Shown: in pieces, positions 44,335 through 52,292 of the stretch
How the letters are laid out: every line of letters starts with the position of its first letter
Numbering within the stretch: position 1 is the stretch's first letter
Assembly: GCF_017498565.1 (NCBI RefSeq)
Contig: NZ_CP071794.1
Span: 868,001-932,000, forward strand
Reading direction: 5' to 3'
Length of the DNA: 64,000 bases
Origin: Parasphingorhabdus cellanae
Lineage (GTDB): Bacteria > Pseudomonadota > Alphaproteobacteria > Sphingomonadales > Sphingomonadaceae
Notes under the pieces: model-generated
What the model was told of the DNA's origin: nothing
The model's database searches: none
Seen by the model: the letters and a program-made list of their open reading frames with translations, nothing else
Position numbers and translations under genes: made by a program

Positions 44335-44616
44335 ATGAAAAAGCTACCAATGATTGCAGCCGCTTTTGGCGCTGCTACACTAATCGCCGCCCCTAGTTTT
44401 GCGCAAGATGCTGGTGCTGAAGCGCCAGAAGAAGGCGCAGCGGAAGCGGCTCCTGCCCCTGAGGCAGCACCTGCGACCATCGATACCGATGGCGATGGCA
44501 CAATGGATGCCTGGGACCAACGTGGTGACGGTAAACCTGATAGCTGGGATACCGATGGCGATGGCGCCCCAGACGCTTTTGACCAAGATGGTGACGGCGC
44601 GCCTGACCCAAAATAG
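44335..44616 (+). CDS. Exported acidic protein with TSP3-like Asp-rich repeats
   Basis: 93 residues from the ATG at 44335 (an ATG at 44320 is also in frame). Signal peptide (AAAFGAATLIAAPSFAQ), an Ala/Glu/Pro linker, then four DxDGDG-like repeats (DTDGDGTMDAWD, DTDGDGAPDAFD, DQDGDGAPD) similar to thrombospondin type 3 calcium-binding repeats. One repeat is altered (QRGDGKPDSWD). Function unknown; calcium binding is inferred from the repeats. No detected neighbour relationship beyond being one of two small acidic exported proteins here. Confidence 0.78.
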   Translation: MKKLPMIAAAFGAATLIAAPSFAQDAGAEAPEEGAAEAAPAPEAAPATIDTDGDGTMDAWDQRGDGKPDSWDTDGDGAPDAFDQDGDGAPDPK

Positions 44617-44736
44617 TCAAAAGCATATAAGGCTTGAATAGCCTTAAGCTGTGCCTAACGTGTGCGGCCAATTTGAGCAAATTCTCCCTCCCTGCTCTAT
44701 TGGCCGCCACATATCTCTGACAAAGGAAGAGAGCTC

Positions 44737-45075
44737 ATGAAACACCTATTGAAACCAGCATTGATTTTGACACCCGCGATATTTGCGCTTGCGGCTTGTG
44801 ATGCCCCGCCAGCAGATGATCCGGCCGCTGATGGCTTGGAAGATGGTACGGGAATGGAAGCCTCGCCAATGGAAGAGCCAGTCGATACGGCTCCAATGGA
44901 TGATACAATGCCAGCAGATGGCGGTTTGGAAGGCGGCGCAGCGCCGGCAGATGAAGTCATGCCAGAAGCTAGCGAAGCTATTCCTCCGGTAGGCGAAGAC
45001 GGCACAACCGATGACGCAGCAGAGTCATCAACAGACTCGTCTATGTCTGAAGGCGAAACGGAAACATCTGAATAA
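44737..45075 (+). CDS. Acidic lipoprotein
   Basis: 112 residues. Lipoprotein signal ends at C21 (IFALAAC). The rest is Pro/Asp/Glu/Met-rich, low complexity, and probably unfolded (DAPPADDPAADGLEDG, EEPVDTAPMDDTMPADGG). No known domain. A hairpin GGGCATT/AATGCCC lies 14 bp after the stop but lacks a U-run. It resembles the lipoprotein at 30191 in style but not in sequence. Confidence 0.75.
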   Translation: MKHLLKPALILTPAIFALAACDAPPADDPAADGLEDGTGMEASPMEEPVDTAPMDDTMPADGGLEGGAAPADEVMPEASEAIPPVGEDGTTDDAAESSTDSSMSEGETETSE

Positions 45076-45170
45076 TTTCCAGATTACCGGGCATTGGGTC
45101 GCAACAAATGCCCAGGGATATTTCGGGGGTGTCGAACGGGGTTAACGCTTTTTCATAGAGGTGAAAATCA

Positions 45171-45992
45171 ATGACGACACCCCCAAATATCTCTCAAATG
45201 CCGCTTAATGACATGCTTTATTCGCGCAGCATGTCGAGCGAAGAAATTCAAACTATCCAATCATATCTTCGACATTATGGTTATTTGCAGGAACGATTTG
45301 GTACACTGCATGAGGGTGAATATGACGATGCCACCGGAAGAGCCGTCAGGCTTTTTCAAAACTGCTTCGGACTGCCTGCATCCGGTCTTATGGATCAAGC
45401 GACCTTATGCGAGATGACCAAGCCACGGTGCGGCTTTGCCGATATTCTTCCTATCGGCGCATTCACCGCAGTGAGCCGCTGGGAGAAATCCGAGCTTACC
45501 TATAAATTCAACAGCTTTTCAACGAAAATGGCACAAGCGGACATCGAACGGGATGTTGCCGCCGCTTTTGATCTCTGGTCTGAGCAATGCGATCTTCAAT
45601 TCTCCCTAAGTGCCGATAATATTGTTGATATTGATATTCAGTTTGCCACCGGAGAACATGGCGACGAAAGTCCTTTTGACGGCCCATCCGGAGTATTAGC
45701 CCATGCTTATTTCCCGCCGCCTAATGGCGGTCCACTCGCGGGTGACACGCATTTTGACGATGATGAAAACTGGACATGCAATGTTAGCGATACCCAAGGC
45801 ATCGATTTCCTGACCGTCGCCGCTCATGAATTTGGTCATGCGATAGGCCTCGGCCACAGTCGTCAGAGAGGCGCGCTCATGTTTCCCAGCTATTCTGGTA
45901 CGCAACGCTTTTTGGCACAAGATGACATAGCGGGATGTCAGTCACTCTATGGTCCGCCAAGCGCATCTGAAAATTCCGATTGCCCATCTTAA
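45171..45992 (+). CDS. Matrixin-family metalloprotease with cysteine switch (MMP-like)
   Basis: Zinc endopeptidase of 273 residues closely resembling animal matrix metalloproteases. Residues 20-80 form a peptidoglycan-binding-like helical pro-domain. Residues 85-91 read PRCGFAD, the cysteine switch (PRCGxPD in MMPs), with C87 as the blocking thiol. The catalytic domain shows FDGPSGVLAHAYFPP and GDTHFDDDENW (structural zinc and calcium region), HEFGHAIGLGHS (H219, E220, H223, H229), and the Met-turn M238. There is no signal peptide: the N-terminus (TTPPNISQMPLNDMLYS) is hydrophilic. A GAGGTGAAAATCA ribosome site precedes the ATG. How it leaves the cell, if it does, is unclear. Confidence 0.9.
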   Translation: MTTPPNISQMPLNDMLYSRSMSSEEIQTIQSYLRHYGYLQERFGTLHEGEYDDATGRAVRLFQNCFGLPASGLMDQATLCEMTKPRCGFADILPIGAFTAVSRWEKSELTYKFNSFSTKMAQADIERDVAAAFDLWSEQCDLQFSLSADNIVDIDIQFATGEHGDESPFDGPSGVLAHAYFPPPNGGPLAGDTHFDDDENWTCNVSDTQGIDFLTVAAHEFGHAIGLGHSRQRGALMFPSYSGTQRFLAQDDIAGCQSLYGPPSASENSDCPS

Positions 45993-46134
45993 CTGAGCAA
46001 CGAATATCTTTTCAAAACCACCTACCGCAATTCTGTAACCTTCTGCCCTGATTTCTCGAACTTTGGAACATAGGACACTTTTTCCATTTTTCGTCCAATT
46101 ATGCTATCGAAATCATCTAAGCAAAGGACACAGA

Positions 46135-47046
46135 ATGCATATTTTCAAATCAGTCGCGGTTTTGGGCGCAGCAACTACGCTTGCCCTAAACCCAGGATCA
46201 GCGATCGCCTTTGGCGGTAGCAGTTCACCAAGTAAAAGCGCCCCTAAATACGACGCTTCGGTCGAATATCAAAAAGGTGTGAAAGCCCTCAAAGCCAAAG
46301 ATAACAAAGCCGCGGTTGAAGCGTTTAAACGCTCACTCAGTGTCGCACCACGCAATGCCAACGCGCAATATCTCCTCGGCGTCAGCTATGTCGGGATGAA
46401 CGATTATAAAAAGGCACGCAAACCGCTCGAAAAGGCAGTCAAATATGACAGCAAATTGATCGGTGCGCATCGCGATCTGGCGATCACATATCACAAACTG
46501 AAAATGACCAAGAAAGCTCAAGCTTCGCTCGGCAAACTGACGGCCAAGGACAGCGCGTGCGGCAATAGTTGCGCAGACAAGGACGAACTCACCAAGGCTA
46601 TTGCCAAAGTTCAGGCAACGATGAATGGCGGCGGTTCTGCTAGCTACCAGCCCGCTGACAGCATCGAATTTGCAAGCATTGGCAATGGCGATATTGCTTA
46701 TATGGGTGCGGTCGCTCTTATCAACGAGAAGAAATATGAGGCCGCTATTGCAGAGCTGCAACTGGCATCGATGACCTTTGGTCCACATCCTGATATTCTT
46801 ACCTATCTGGGCTTCGCCAATCGCAAACTCAAAAATTTCGAGAGCGCTGAGCAATATTATCAAGCGGCCTTGGCGGTTGCGCCAGAGCACCGCGGCGCGA
46901 CAGAATATTATGGCGAGTTGATGGTCGAACGCGGTGATCTTGCTGGCGCTAAAAAGAAACTGGCCCGACTGGAAAGCCTGTGCAGCTTTGGTTGTTATGA
47001 AGCCGAGGAGTTGCGCCGGTGGATTGGCGAAGCGTCCGTTTCCTAA
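46135..47046 (+). CDS. TPR-repeat exported protein
   Basis: 303 residues from the ATG at 46135, preceded by AAAGGACACAG. Signal peptide (VAVLGAATTLALNPGSAIA), then several TPRs: residues 40-130 (YQKGVKALKAKDNKAAVEAFKRSLSVAPRNANAQYLLG; DYKKARKPLEKAVKYDSKLIGAHRDLAITYHKL) and 195-265. Cysteines cluster around residue 142 (SACGNSCADK) and near the end (SLCSFGCYEAEE), so they may form disulfides. It overlaps the next cytochrome gene by 28 bases, so they are probably partners. Upstream in-frame extension to 46063 is not signal-like. Confidence 0.85.
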   Translation: MHIFKSVAVLGAATTLALNPGSAIAFGGSSSPSKSAPKYDASVEYQKGVKALKAKDNKAAVEAFKRSLSVAPRNANAQYLLGVSYVGMNDYKKARKPLEKAVKYDSKLIGAHRDLAITYHKLKMTKKAQASLGKLTAKDSACGNSCADKDELTKAIAKVQATMNGGGSASYQPADSIEFASIGNGDIAYMGAVALINEKKYEAAIAELQLASMTFGPHPDILTYLGFANRKLKNFESAEQYYQAALAVAPEHRGATEYYGELMVERGDLAGAKKKLARLESLCSFGCYEAEELRRWIGEASVS

Positions 47047-47951
47047 AATATAGTGCGGTGATTGGTTTGACCTGTGCAGCCGTTGCACAGGCCGCTGATC
47101 GCCCGCTTATTCAGGCAATCGAATGGCTTGACCCGGCACAGCATCTTGCTGCGTTGACGACAGAGCCGCGGCGTGTTGCCGCGGCTAAGGATCAACAGAT
47201 GCTGGCTGGTGAAGCTTTGTTCCATACGCCGACACTATTGGGTGGTCAGGCAGCGAAAGCAGGCCTTTCTTGTGCCAGTTGTCATGAAAATGGTCGCGAT
47301 AATCCTGCCTTTCTATTTCCCAATGTCTCTGGCGAACCAGGAACAGCAGATGTCACGAGCAGCTTTTTCAGTTCCCATCGCGGTAACGGGATATTCGATC
47401 CAGTCAAAATCCCGGACCTTACGGTTCCGGGAAAGGTTTCTCGCGCCGAGGATAGCCAAGAGCTGGAAAAGTTCATCCGCGACCTGATTGTGGAGGAGTT
47501 TAATGGACAAGAGCCGACACCATCGGTTCTAGGCGCCCTCACCCACTACGTGCGATCTTTATCGGCTGACACTGATAATGATCGTGTAGCGGTAACGGCC
47601 GAAAATCAGTTGGTGGCCGTCGATCAGGCGGTGCTTTCTGCAAAAGAGGCACGGCAAGACAATGACCTGAAACTATCTCATTTGTTGCTCGCCTCTGCGC
47701 GCAACCGGCTTGGCCTGATTCACGAACGCTATGCGGGAAAGAGCCTCACCCGTCAGCGCAAAGCGATTATGTCAGCCAGCCGAGAGCTTGGTGAGCTGCA
47801 GGACATTGAGGACAATGCTGATTTTATCGTCGCTTTGGAAGAATGGGAAAGTGGCTTCCAGAGGACCCGAAAGCTTGTAGTCGCAAAGCAACATATGTCG
47901 CTCTACGATCCCAAGCTATTAAAGGCAGCCCTTTCTCAGAACGCAAACTGA
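47019..47951 (+). CDS. Periplasmic c-type cytochrome (single haem)
   Basis: 310 residues from a GTG at 47019, overlapping the TPR gene by 28 bases. Signal peptide ends near residue 26 (GLTCAAVAQAA). A single covalent haem site, C85-x2-C88-H89 (GLSCASCHENGRD), follows. The layout resembles one half of a MauG/di-haem peroxidase: DPVKIPDLTVPGK with GALTHYVRSLS afterwards. The C-terminal part (about 190-300) is helical without a second CxxCH. Function unknown; could be a peroxidase-like protein that lost a haem, or an electron carrier for the TPR partner. Confidence 0.8.
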   Translation: MDWRSVRFLKYSAVIGLTCAAVAQAADRPLIQAIEWLDPAQHLAALTTEPRRVAAAKDQQMLAGEALFHTPTLLGGQAAKAGLSCASCHENGRDNPAFLFPNVSGEPGTADVTSSFFSSHRGNGIFDPVKIPDLTVPGKVSRAEDSQELEKFIRDLIVEEFNGQEPTPSVLGALTHYVRSLSADTDNDRVAVTAENQLVAVDQAVLSAKEARQDNDLKLSHLLLASARNRLGLIHERYAGKSLTRQRKAIMSASRELGELQDIEDNADFIVALEEWESGFQRTRKLVVAKQHMSLYDPKLLKAALSQNAN

Positions 47952-47957
47952 CAAGCA

Positions 47958-47992
47958 AAAACGGCCCGGAGATTTTGTCTCCGGGCCGTTTC
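47958..47992. terminator. Bidirectional terminator between the cytochrome gene and aceA
   Basis: Perfect 12-bp stem: ACGGCCCGGAGA, loop TTTTG, TCTCCGGGCCGT, with AAA on the left and TT on the right. It lies between the convergent cytochrome (stop 47951) and isocitrate lyase (stop 48016) genes and can serve both. Confidence 0.85.
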
Positions 47993-48015
47993 TAATTCGA
48001 TATACAATATGATGA

Positions 48016-49608
48016 CTAGCCGAACTGGTTCATCGTATTATCTTCGCCGCCGGCTTTCAGAGCGGCATCACCAGCAAAATATTCTTTGTGATCATCACCA
48101 ATGTCGGAACCCGCCATATTTTGGTGTTTCACGCAGGCAATACCTTGGCGAATTTCTTCACGTTGAACGTTGAGAACATAACCGAGCATGCCTTGCTCAC
48201 CGAAATATTCCTTGGCGAGATTGTCGGTCGACAGCGCGGCGGTGTGATAAGTCGGCAATGTGATCAGGTGGTGGAAAATACCAGCCCGCTTCGCACCGTC
48301 AGCCTGGAAGGTCCGGATACGCTCATCTGCATCAGCTGCCAATTCGGTCGCATCATATTCCACGCTCATCAGGTTCGCCCGGTCGTAAGCGCTCACGTCT
48401 TTGCCTTCTGCTGCCCACGCATCATAAACCTGCTGACGGAAGTTCAGCGTCCAGTTGAATGATGGCGAGTTATTATAAACCAGCTTCGCATTCGGCATAA
48501 CTTCGCGGATCCGGTCAACCATTCCAGCAATTTGCTCAACATGTGGTTTCTCAGTTTCGATCCACAACAGGTCAGCACCATGCTGCAAGGATGTGATGCA
48601 ATCGAGTACACAGCGGTCTTCACCGGTTCCTTCGCGGAACTGGAACAAGTTGCTTGGCAGACGCTTCGGACGCATCATCTTGCCATCTCGGTTCAGGATA
48701 ACATCGCCATTTTGCGCCGTCGCCGGATTGATCTCTTCGCAATCAAGGAAGCTGTTATACTGGTCGCCAAGATCTCCAGGCTCATTACTCACCGCAATCT
48801 GCTTGGTCAGACCAGCACCTAGAGAGTCGGTGCGGGTCACGATGATGCCATCTTCAACGCCCAGCTCCAGAAACGCATAACGACAAGCACGAACCTTCGC
48901 GAGGAAGTCTTCGTGCGGCACGGTCACTTTACCGTCCTGGTGACCACATTGCTTTTCATCCGAAACCTGATTTTCGATTTGCAGGGCACAGGCACCCGCT
49001 TCGATCATCTTCTTCGCGAGCAAATAAGTCGCTTCGGCATTACCAAAACCAGCATCGATGTCAGCGATGATCGGAACAACGTGGGTCTGGTGATTTTCAA
49101 CTTCGTTCAGCAAACGCTTTTCAGTGACCATGTCGCCGCTGTCGCGAGCCGCATCAATATCGCGGAACAGGCCGCCCAGTTCGCGCGCATCGGCCTGACG
49201 CAGGAAGGTGTAAAGCTCTTCAATCAGCGCAGGCACGGATGTTTTTTCATGCATGGACTGATCGGGAAGCGGACCAAATTCGCTGCGCAAAGCAGCAACC
49301 ATCCAGCCGGATAGATAGAGATAGCGGCGCTTCGTGTTACCGAAATGCTTCTTTATAGAAATCATCTTCTGCTGACCGATGAAACCGTGCCAGCAACCCA
49401 AAGACTGTGTATAATTGGCTGGATCAGCATCATAAGCAGCCATATCTTCGCGCATGATTTTTGCGGCATATTTGGCGATGTCGAGGCCGGTGTGGAACCG
49501 GTTTTGCAAACGCATACGAGCGACGGCTTCGGAATCGATACCATCCCATGTTCCGTTTTGCTTTTGGATCAGCGCATTCGTCTGATTGATATGATCTTGA
49601 TATGACAT
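48016..49608 (-). CDS. aceA: Isocitrate lyase (long alphaproteobacterial form)
   Basis: Glyoxylate-cycle enzyme: splits isocitrate to succinate and glyoxylate. 530 residues, the long subgroup. The active-site Cys lies in DEKQCGHQDGK (KKCGH in the short subgroup), and the Mg-binding region in HVVPIIADIDAGFGNAEATYLL. Start at 49608 was chosen because AAGGAG stands seven bases upstream; an ATG two codons earlier would leave the site only one base away. It is divergent from a ScfR/RamB-type regulator, which suggests control by acetate or short acyl-CoA. Confidence 0.96.
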   Translation of the reverse strand: MSYQDHINQTNALIQKQNGTWDGIDSEAVARMRLQNRFHTGLDIAKYAAKIMREDMAAYDADPANYTQSLGCWHGFIGQQKMISIKKHFGNTKRRYLYLSGWMVAALRSEFGPLPDQSMHEKTSVPALIEELYTFLRQADARELGGLFRDIDAARDSGDMVTEKRLLNEVENHQTHVVPIIADIDAGFGNAEATYLLAKKMIEAGACALQIENQVSDEKQCGHQDGKVTVPHEDFLAKVRACRYAFLELGVEDGIIVTRTDSLGAGLTKQIAVSNEPGDLGDQYNSFLDCEEINPATAQNGDVILNRDGKMMRPKRLPSNLFQFREGTGEDRCVLDCITSLQHGADLLWIETEKPHVEQIAGMVDRIREVMPNAKLVYNNSPSFNWTLNFRQQVYDAWAAEGKDVSAYDRANLMSVEYDATELAADADERIRTFQADGAKRAGIFHHLITLPTYHTAALSTDNLAKEYFGEQGMLGYVLNVQREEIRQGIACVKHQNMAGSDIGDDHKEYFAGDAALKAGGEDNTMNQFG

Positions 49609-49734
49609 GGTCATGCTCCTTTAAAAATTCGGCAGTTCAAGCGGTGTCCGCGAATCGTTGTTCACGAAAGCTATATCCCGTCTTACGCGGCCTAGAGCCC
49701 AGTCCGAAGCGCTGTGCAGTTTAACTGTAACGCT

Positions 49735-49772
49735 TTACAAAATATTGTTGTATAGTTGTAAGAATATTACAA
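49735..49772. promoter_or_regulatory. Operator-like repeats between aceA and the ScfR-type gene
   Basis: Two inverted pairs in the 194-bp spacer: TTACAA-N7-TTGTAT (49735-49753) and TTGTAA-GAATA-TTACAA (49756-49772). The second is perfect. They share the half-site TTGTAA. Location 37 bp before the regulator start suggests autoregulation as well as aceA control. Sequence is AT-rich, so the match is suggestive. Confidence 0.5.
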
Positions 49773-49808
49773 ACGAGGCGATTCGGAAAACTATGAACAG
49801 ACTCCATC

Positions 49809-51230
49809 ATGTCCAGTGAACGCCCGGTCTACATGGGTCCCCGCCTCAAAAGGCTACGCCGCGACCTCGGCCTAACGCAAGCGGACATGGCCGCCGACCT
49901 CGAAATCTCGGCATCCTATGTCGCCTTGTTGGAACGCAATCAACGCCCCTTTACGGCCGACATGCTACTGCGCCTTGCCCGAACCTATAAAATCGACATG
50001 GCCGAACTGGCTGGCGACGGCGGCGAAGAATATACCGCACGGTTAGAGGCAGTGCTGAAAGATCCGATGTTCGCGGACATCGATTTTCCGCAACTCGACA
50101 CAGCGGATGTGGCTATCAGTTATCCTGGCTTTACTGAAGCCATGCTGCGGCTTTACACAGCCTATCGGGAAGAGCAGCTCGCGCTGGCCGATAAAGATAC
50201 CGCTCCTCGTGTGGACGGTAGCAGCGTTGACCCTGATGCCGCCGATCCTGTCGCACAAGCACGCCGGTTTCTTGCCGCTCGGCGCAATAGTTTTTCCAGT
50301 ATTGATGACGCTGCCGAACGGCTTGCTGAAAGCGTGAACAGTCATGAAAGCATGACCGCGCATCTAAATGACAAGCACGGCCTTCAAGTGCGCAGACTTC
50401 CCGCTGATGTCATGATGGGCGCGACAAGACGGCTCGACAGGCATCGTCGTCAGATCCTGATTGATGATCAGCTGGATAACGCCAGTCAGCGATTCCAACT
50501 CGCGCTGCAGCTATCCTATTTGGAACTAAACGACGAGATCGATAGTGTGCTGAAAGAAGGCAGCTTTGCCACAGAAAGCGGCGAAAGACTGACACGCAGA
50601 GCGCTTACCAGCTATGCGGCCGCTGCATTGCTGATGCCTTATTCCGCGTTCGCCAAAGCAGTCGAATTACGTCACTATGATGTAGAAGCGCTAGCCCGCC
50701 AATTCGGCACCAGCTTCGAACAAACGGCACACCGGCTGACCACACTCCAGAAACCCGGTCAGGAACGCGTTCCATTTTTCTTCATCCGGGTCGATCCCGC
50801 CGGCAATGTCTCAAAGCGCTTGGACGGCGCAGGATTTCCTTTCGCCCGTCATGGAGGCGCTTGCCCATTATGGTCGGTACATCAAGCATTCCGGTCTCCG
50901 CGACAAGTTGTCACGCAGTGGCTGGAACTACCTGACGGAGAACGTTTTTTCTCGATCGCCCGCACCGTTACTGCCGGTGGCGGAGCATTTGGATCACAAC
51001 AGGTCGAGCGGGCTATTGCGCTGGGCTGTGCAGCGGAACATGCCGACCGCCTGATTTATACGCGCGACCGTCCGGATATCAGCCCGGAAAATGCCACACC
51101 AATTGGCGTCACTTGCCGCCTTTGTCACCGCACAAAATGCCGCTCACGATCCGCGCCGCCCATTGGCCGTCAGATTTTATCAGACGACAATCGTCAATCC
51201 AACACGCCGTTTGGTTTTTCTCACAGCTGA
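49809..51230 (+). CDS. ScfR/RamB-type transcriptional regulator
   Basis: Short-chain fatty acyl regulator family, 473 residues. An XRE helix-turn-helix lies at residues 10-65 (LKRLRRDLGLTQADMAADLEISASYVALLERNQR). A central IrrE/ImmA-like region follows, without a clear HExxH, then the DUF2083 domain (ELPDGERFFSIARTV, GCAAEHADRLIYT). A Cys cluster near residue 437 (TCRLCHRTKCRSR) resembles a metal site. In actinobacteria RamB controls glyoxylate-cycle genes; here the position divergent to aceA makes the same role likely. C-terminus ends with NRQSNTPFGF. Confidence 0.92.
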   Translation: MSSERPVYMGPRLKRLRRDLGLTQADMAADLEISASYVALLERNQRPFTADMLLRLARTYKIDMAELAGDGGEEYTARLEAVLKDPMFADIDFPQLDTADVAISYPGFTEAMLRLYTAYREEQLALADKDTAPRVDGSSVDPDAADPVAQARRFLAARRNSFSSIDDAAERLAESVNSHESMTAHLNDKHGLQVRRLPADVMMGATRRLDRHRRQILIDDQLDNASQRFQLALQLSYLELNDEIDSVLKEGSFATESGERLTRRALTSYAAAALLMPYSAFAKAVELRHYDVEALARQFGTSFEQTAHRLTTLQKPGQERVPFFFIRVDPAGNVSKRLDGAGFPFARHGGACPLWSVHQAFRSPRQVVTQWLELPDGERFFSIARTVTAGGGAFGSQQVERAIALGCAAEHADRLIYTRDRPDISPENATPIGVTCRLCHRTKCRSRSAPPIGRQILSDDNRQSNTPFGFSHS

Positions 51231-51285
51231 CTTTTTTGAAGATAGTCTTTTTTCAAATATGGATTCAGACATTGGACCAAATGTC

Positions 51286-51359
51286 TGGAGGCCCGAGCCG
51301 GAATCGAACCGGCGTACACGGATTTGCAATCCGCTGCGTCACCACTCCGCCATCGGGCC
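51286..51359 (-). tRNA. tRNA-Cys (anticodon GCA)
   Basis: Cloverleaf on the minus strand with 3' CCA encoded (TGG at 51286-51288). The acceptor stem is GGCCCGA with TCGGGCC, the anticodon loop reads ATTGCAAA with GCA, and the T-arm is CCGGTTCGATTCCGG. Seventy-four bases including CCA. Confidence 0.96.
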
Positions 51360-51596
51360 GGAGAGGGGGCGCAATTGCGTCGCTTTTCCGGCAATGTCAA
51401 CCCAAAGTTGATACGAACCCTGCTTCGTGAACAGTTAATATCCTGGCATAAATCTAGTCATAATCGGAAAATCACGGGAATCCGTCTTGGCGACATCAAT
51501 AAGTATGGCTACAAGCGGTCGAAAAATATCCATACTGTATTGCCTAAATAATACAGGGGTGGCATAGGCTAAGATAAATAAATTGAAGGTAGTATA

Positions 51597-52250
51597 GTGG
51601 GTCACGAGAATTTTACCGAAATGCGTAAGGCCATGGTGGTCAGCCAGCTACGAACAACTGATGTCAGCGATCCTCGCGTGATCGCGGCGATGAGCCATGT
51701 TGCGCGGGAAAATTTCGTTCCTGCGGCATCGCGCAATGTTGCCTATTCTGATCGCGGTGTACAAATTGGTGATGGACGGGCCCTTAACGCGCCGCTTGCA
51801 ACCGGTCGGCTACTGAATAGCGCAGAATTGACCAAGGATGATAAGGTTCTTTTGATTGGGGCAGCGACAGGTTACACTGCCGCGGTTGTCGCGCAGTTGG
51901 CGGGATCAGTCGTCGCCGTGGAGCAATCCTCGAAACTGGCCACTAAAGCGAAAGCCAATCTAAACGATCTGGATAATGTACAAGTTGAGAAGACCGACCA
52001 TGCCGATGGTTTCGCCGATCAAAGCCCTTACTCTGTGATCATAATCGATGGAGTTGTCGACACGATTCCAGCGAATTTGGTCAAGCAATTGGCGCCTGAA
52101 GGCCGCTTGGTTGGAGCAATTATGGACGATGGCGTCGCACGACTGGCGATCGGACACAAGGTGGGCGATACTATTGGCTATCAATATTTCGCAGATTGCG
52201 GCGGCGTTACTCTACCCGGCTTCGAACAAGCCAAGAGTTTCAATTTCTAA
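51597..52250 (+). CDS. pcm: Protein-L-isoaspartate O-methyltransferase family protein
   Basis: SAM-dependent methyltransferase that repairs isoaspartyl damage. 217 residues from a GTG at 51597, with GAAGG upstream. The opening RKAMVVSQLRTTDVSDPRVIAAMSHVARENFVPA is typical, as is DGRALNAPLATGRLL. The SAM loop reads LIGAATGYTAAVVAQL, a variant of the canonical GxGSGY. Directly before tolC, as in other sphingomonads. Confidence 0.92.
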   Translation: MGHENFTEMRKAMVVSQLRTTDVSDPRVIAAMSHVARENFVPAASRNVAYSDRGVQIGDGRALNAPLATGRLLNSAELTKDDKVLLIGAATGYTAAVVAQLAGSVVAVEQSSKLATKAKANLNDLDNVQVEKTDHADGFADQSPYSVIIIDGVVDTIPANLVKQLAPEGRLVGAIMDDGVARLAIGHKVGDTIGYQYFADCGGVTLPGFEQAKSFNF

Positions 52251-52292
52251 TATGCAGTGTTTCTGCGAAAATTCCCTGGGAGAGGTTTTTCA

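Noticed and set aside
44060..44350. Minus-strand frame of 96 codons between the DsrE and TSP3-like genes
   Set aside because: No ribosome site, domain or hydrophobic pattern; the composition is random-like.
45089..45113. GGGCATT/AATGCCC hairpin after the acidic lipoprotein as a terminator
   Set aside because: No U-run follows and the loop is long, so I left it out of the feature list.
48593..48880. Plus-strand frame in aceA
   Set aside because: Antisense shadow of isocitrate lyase without features.
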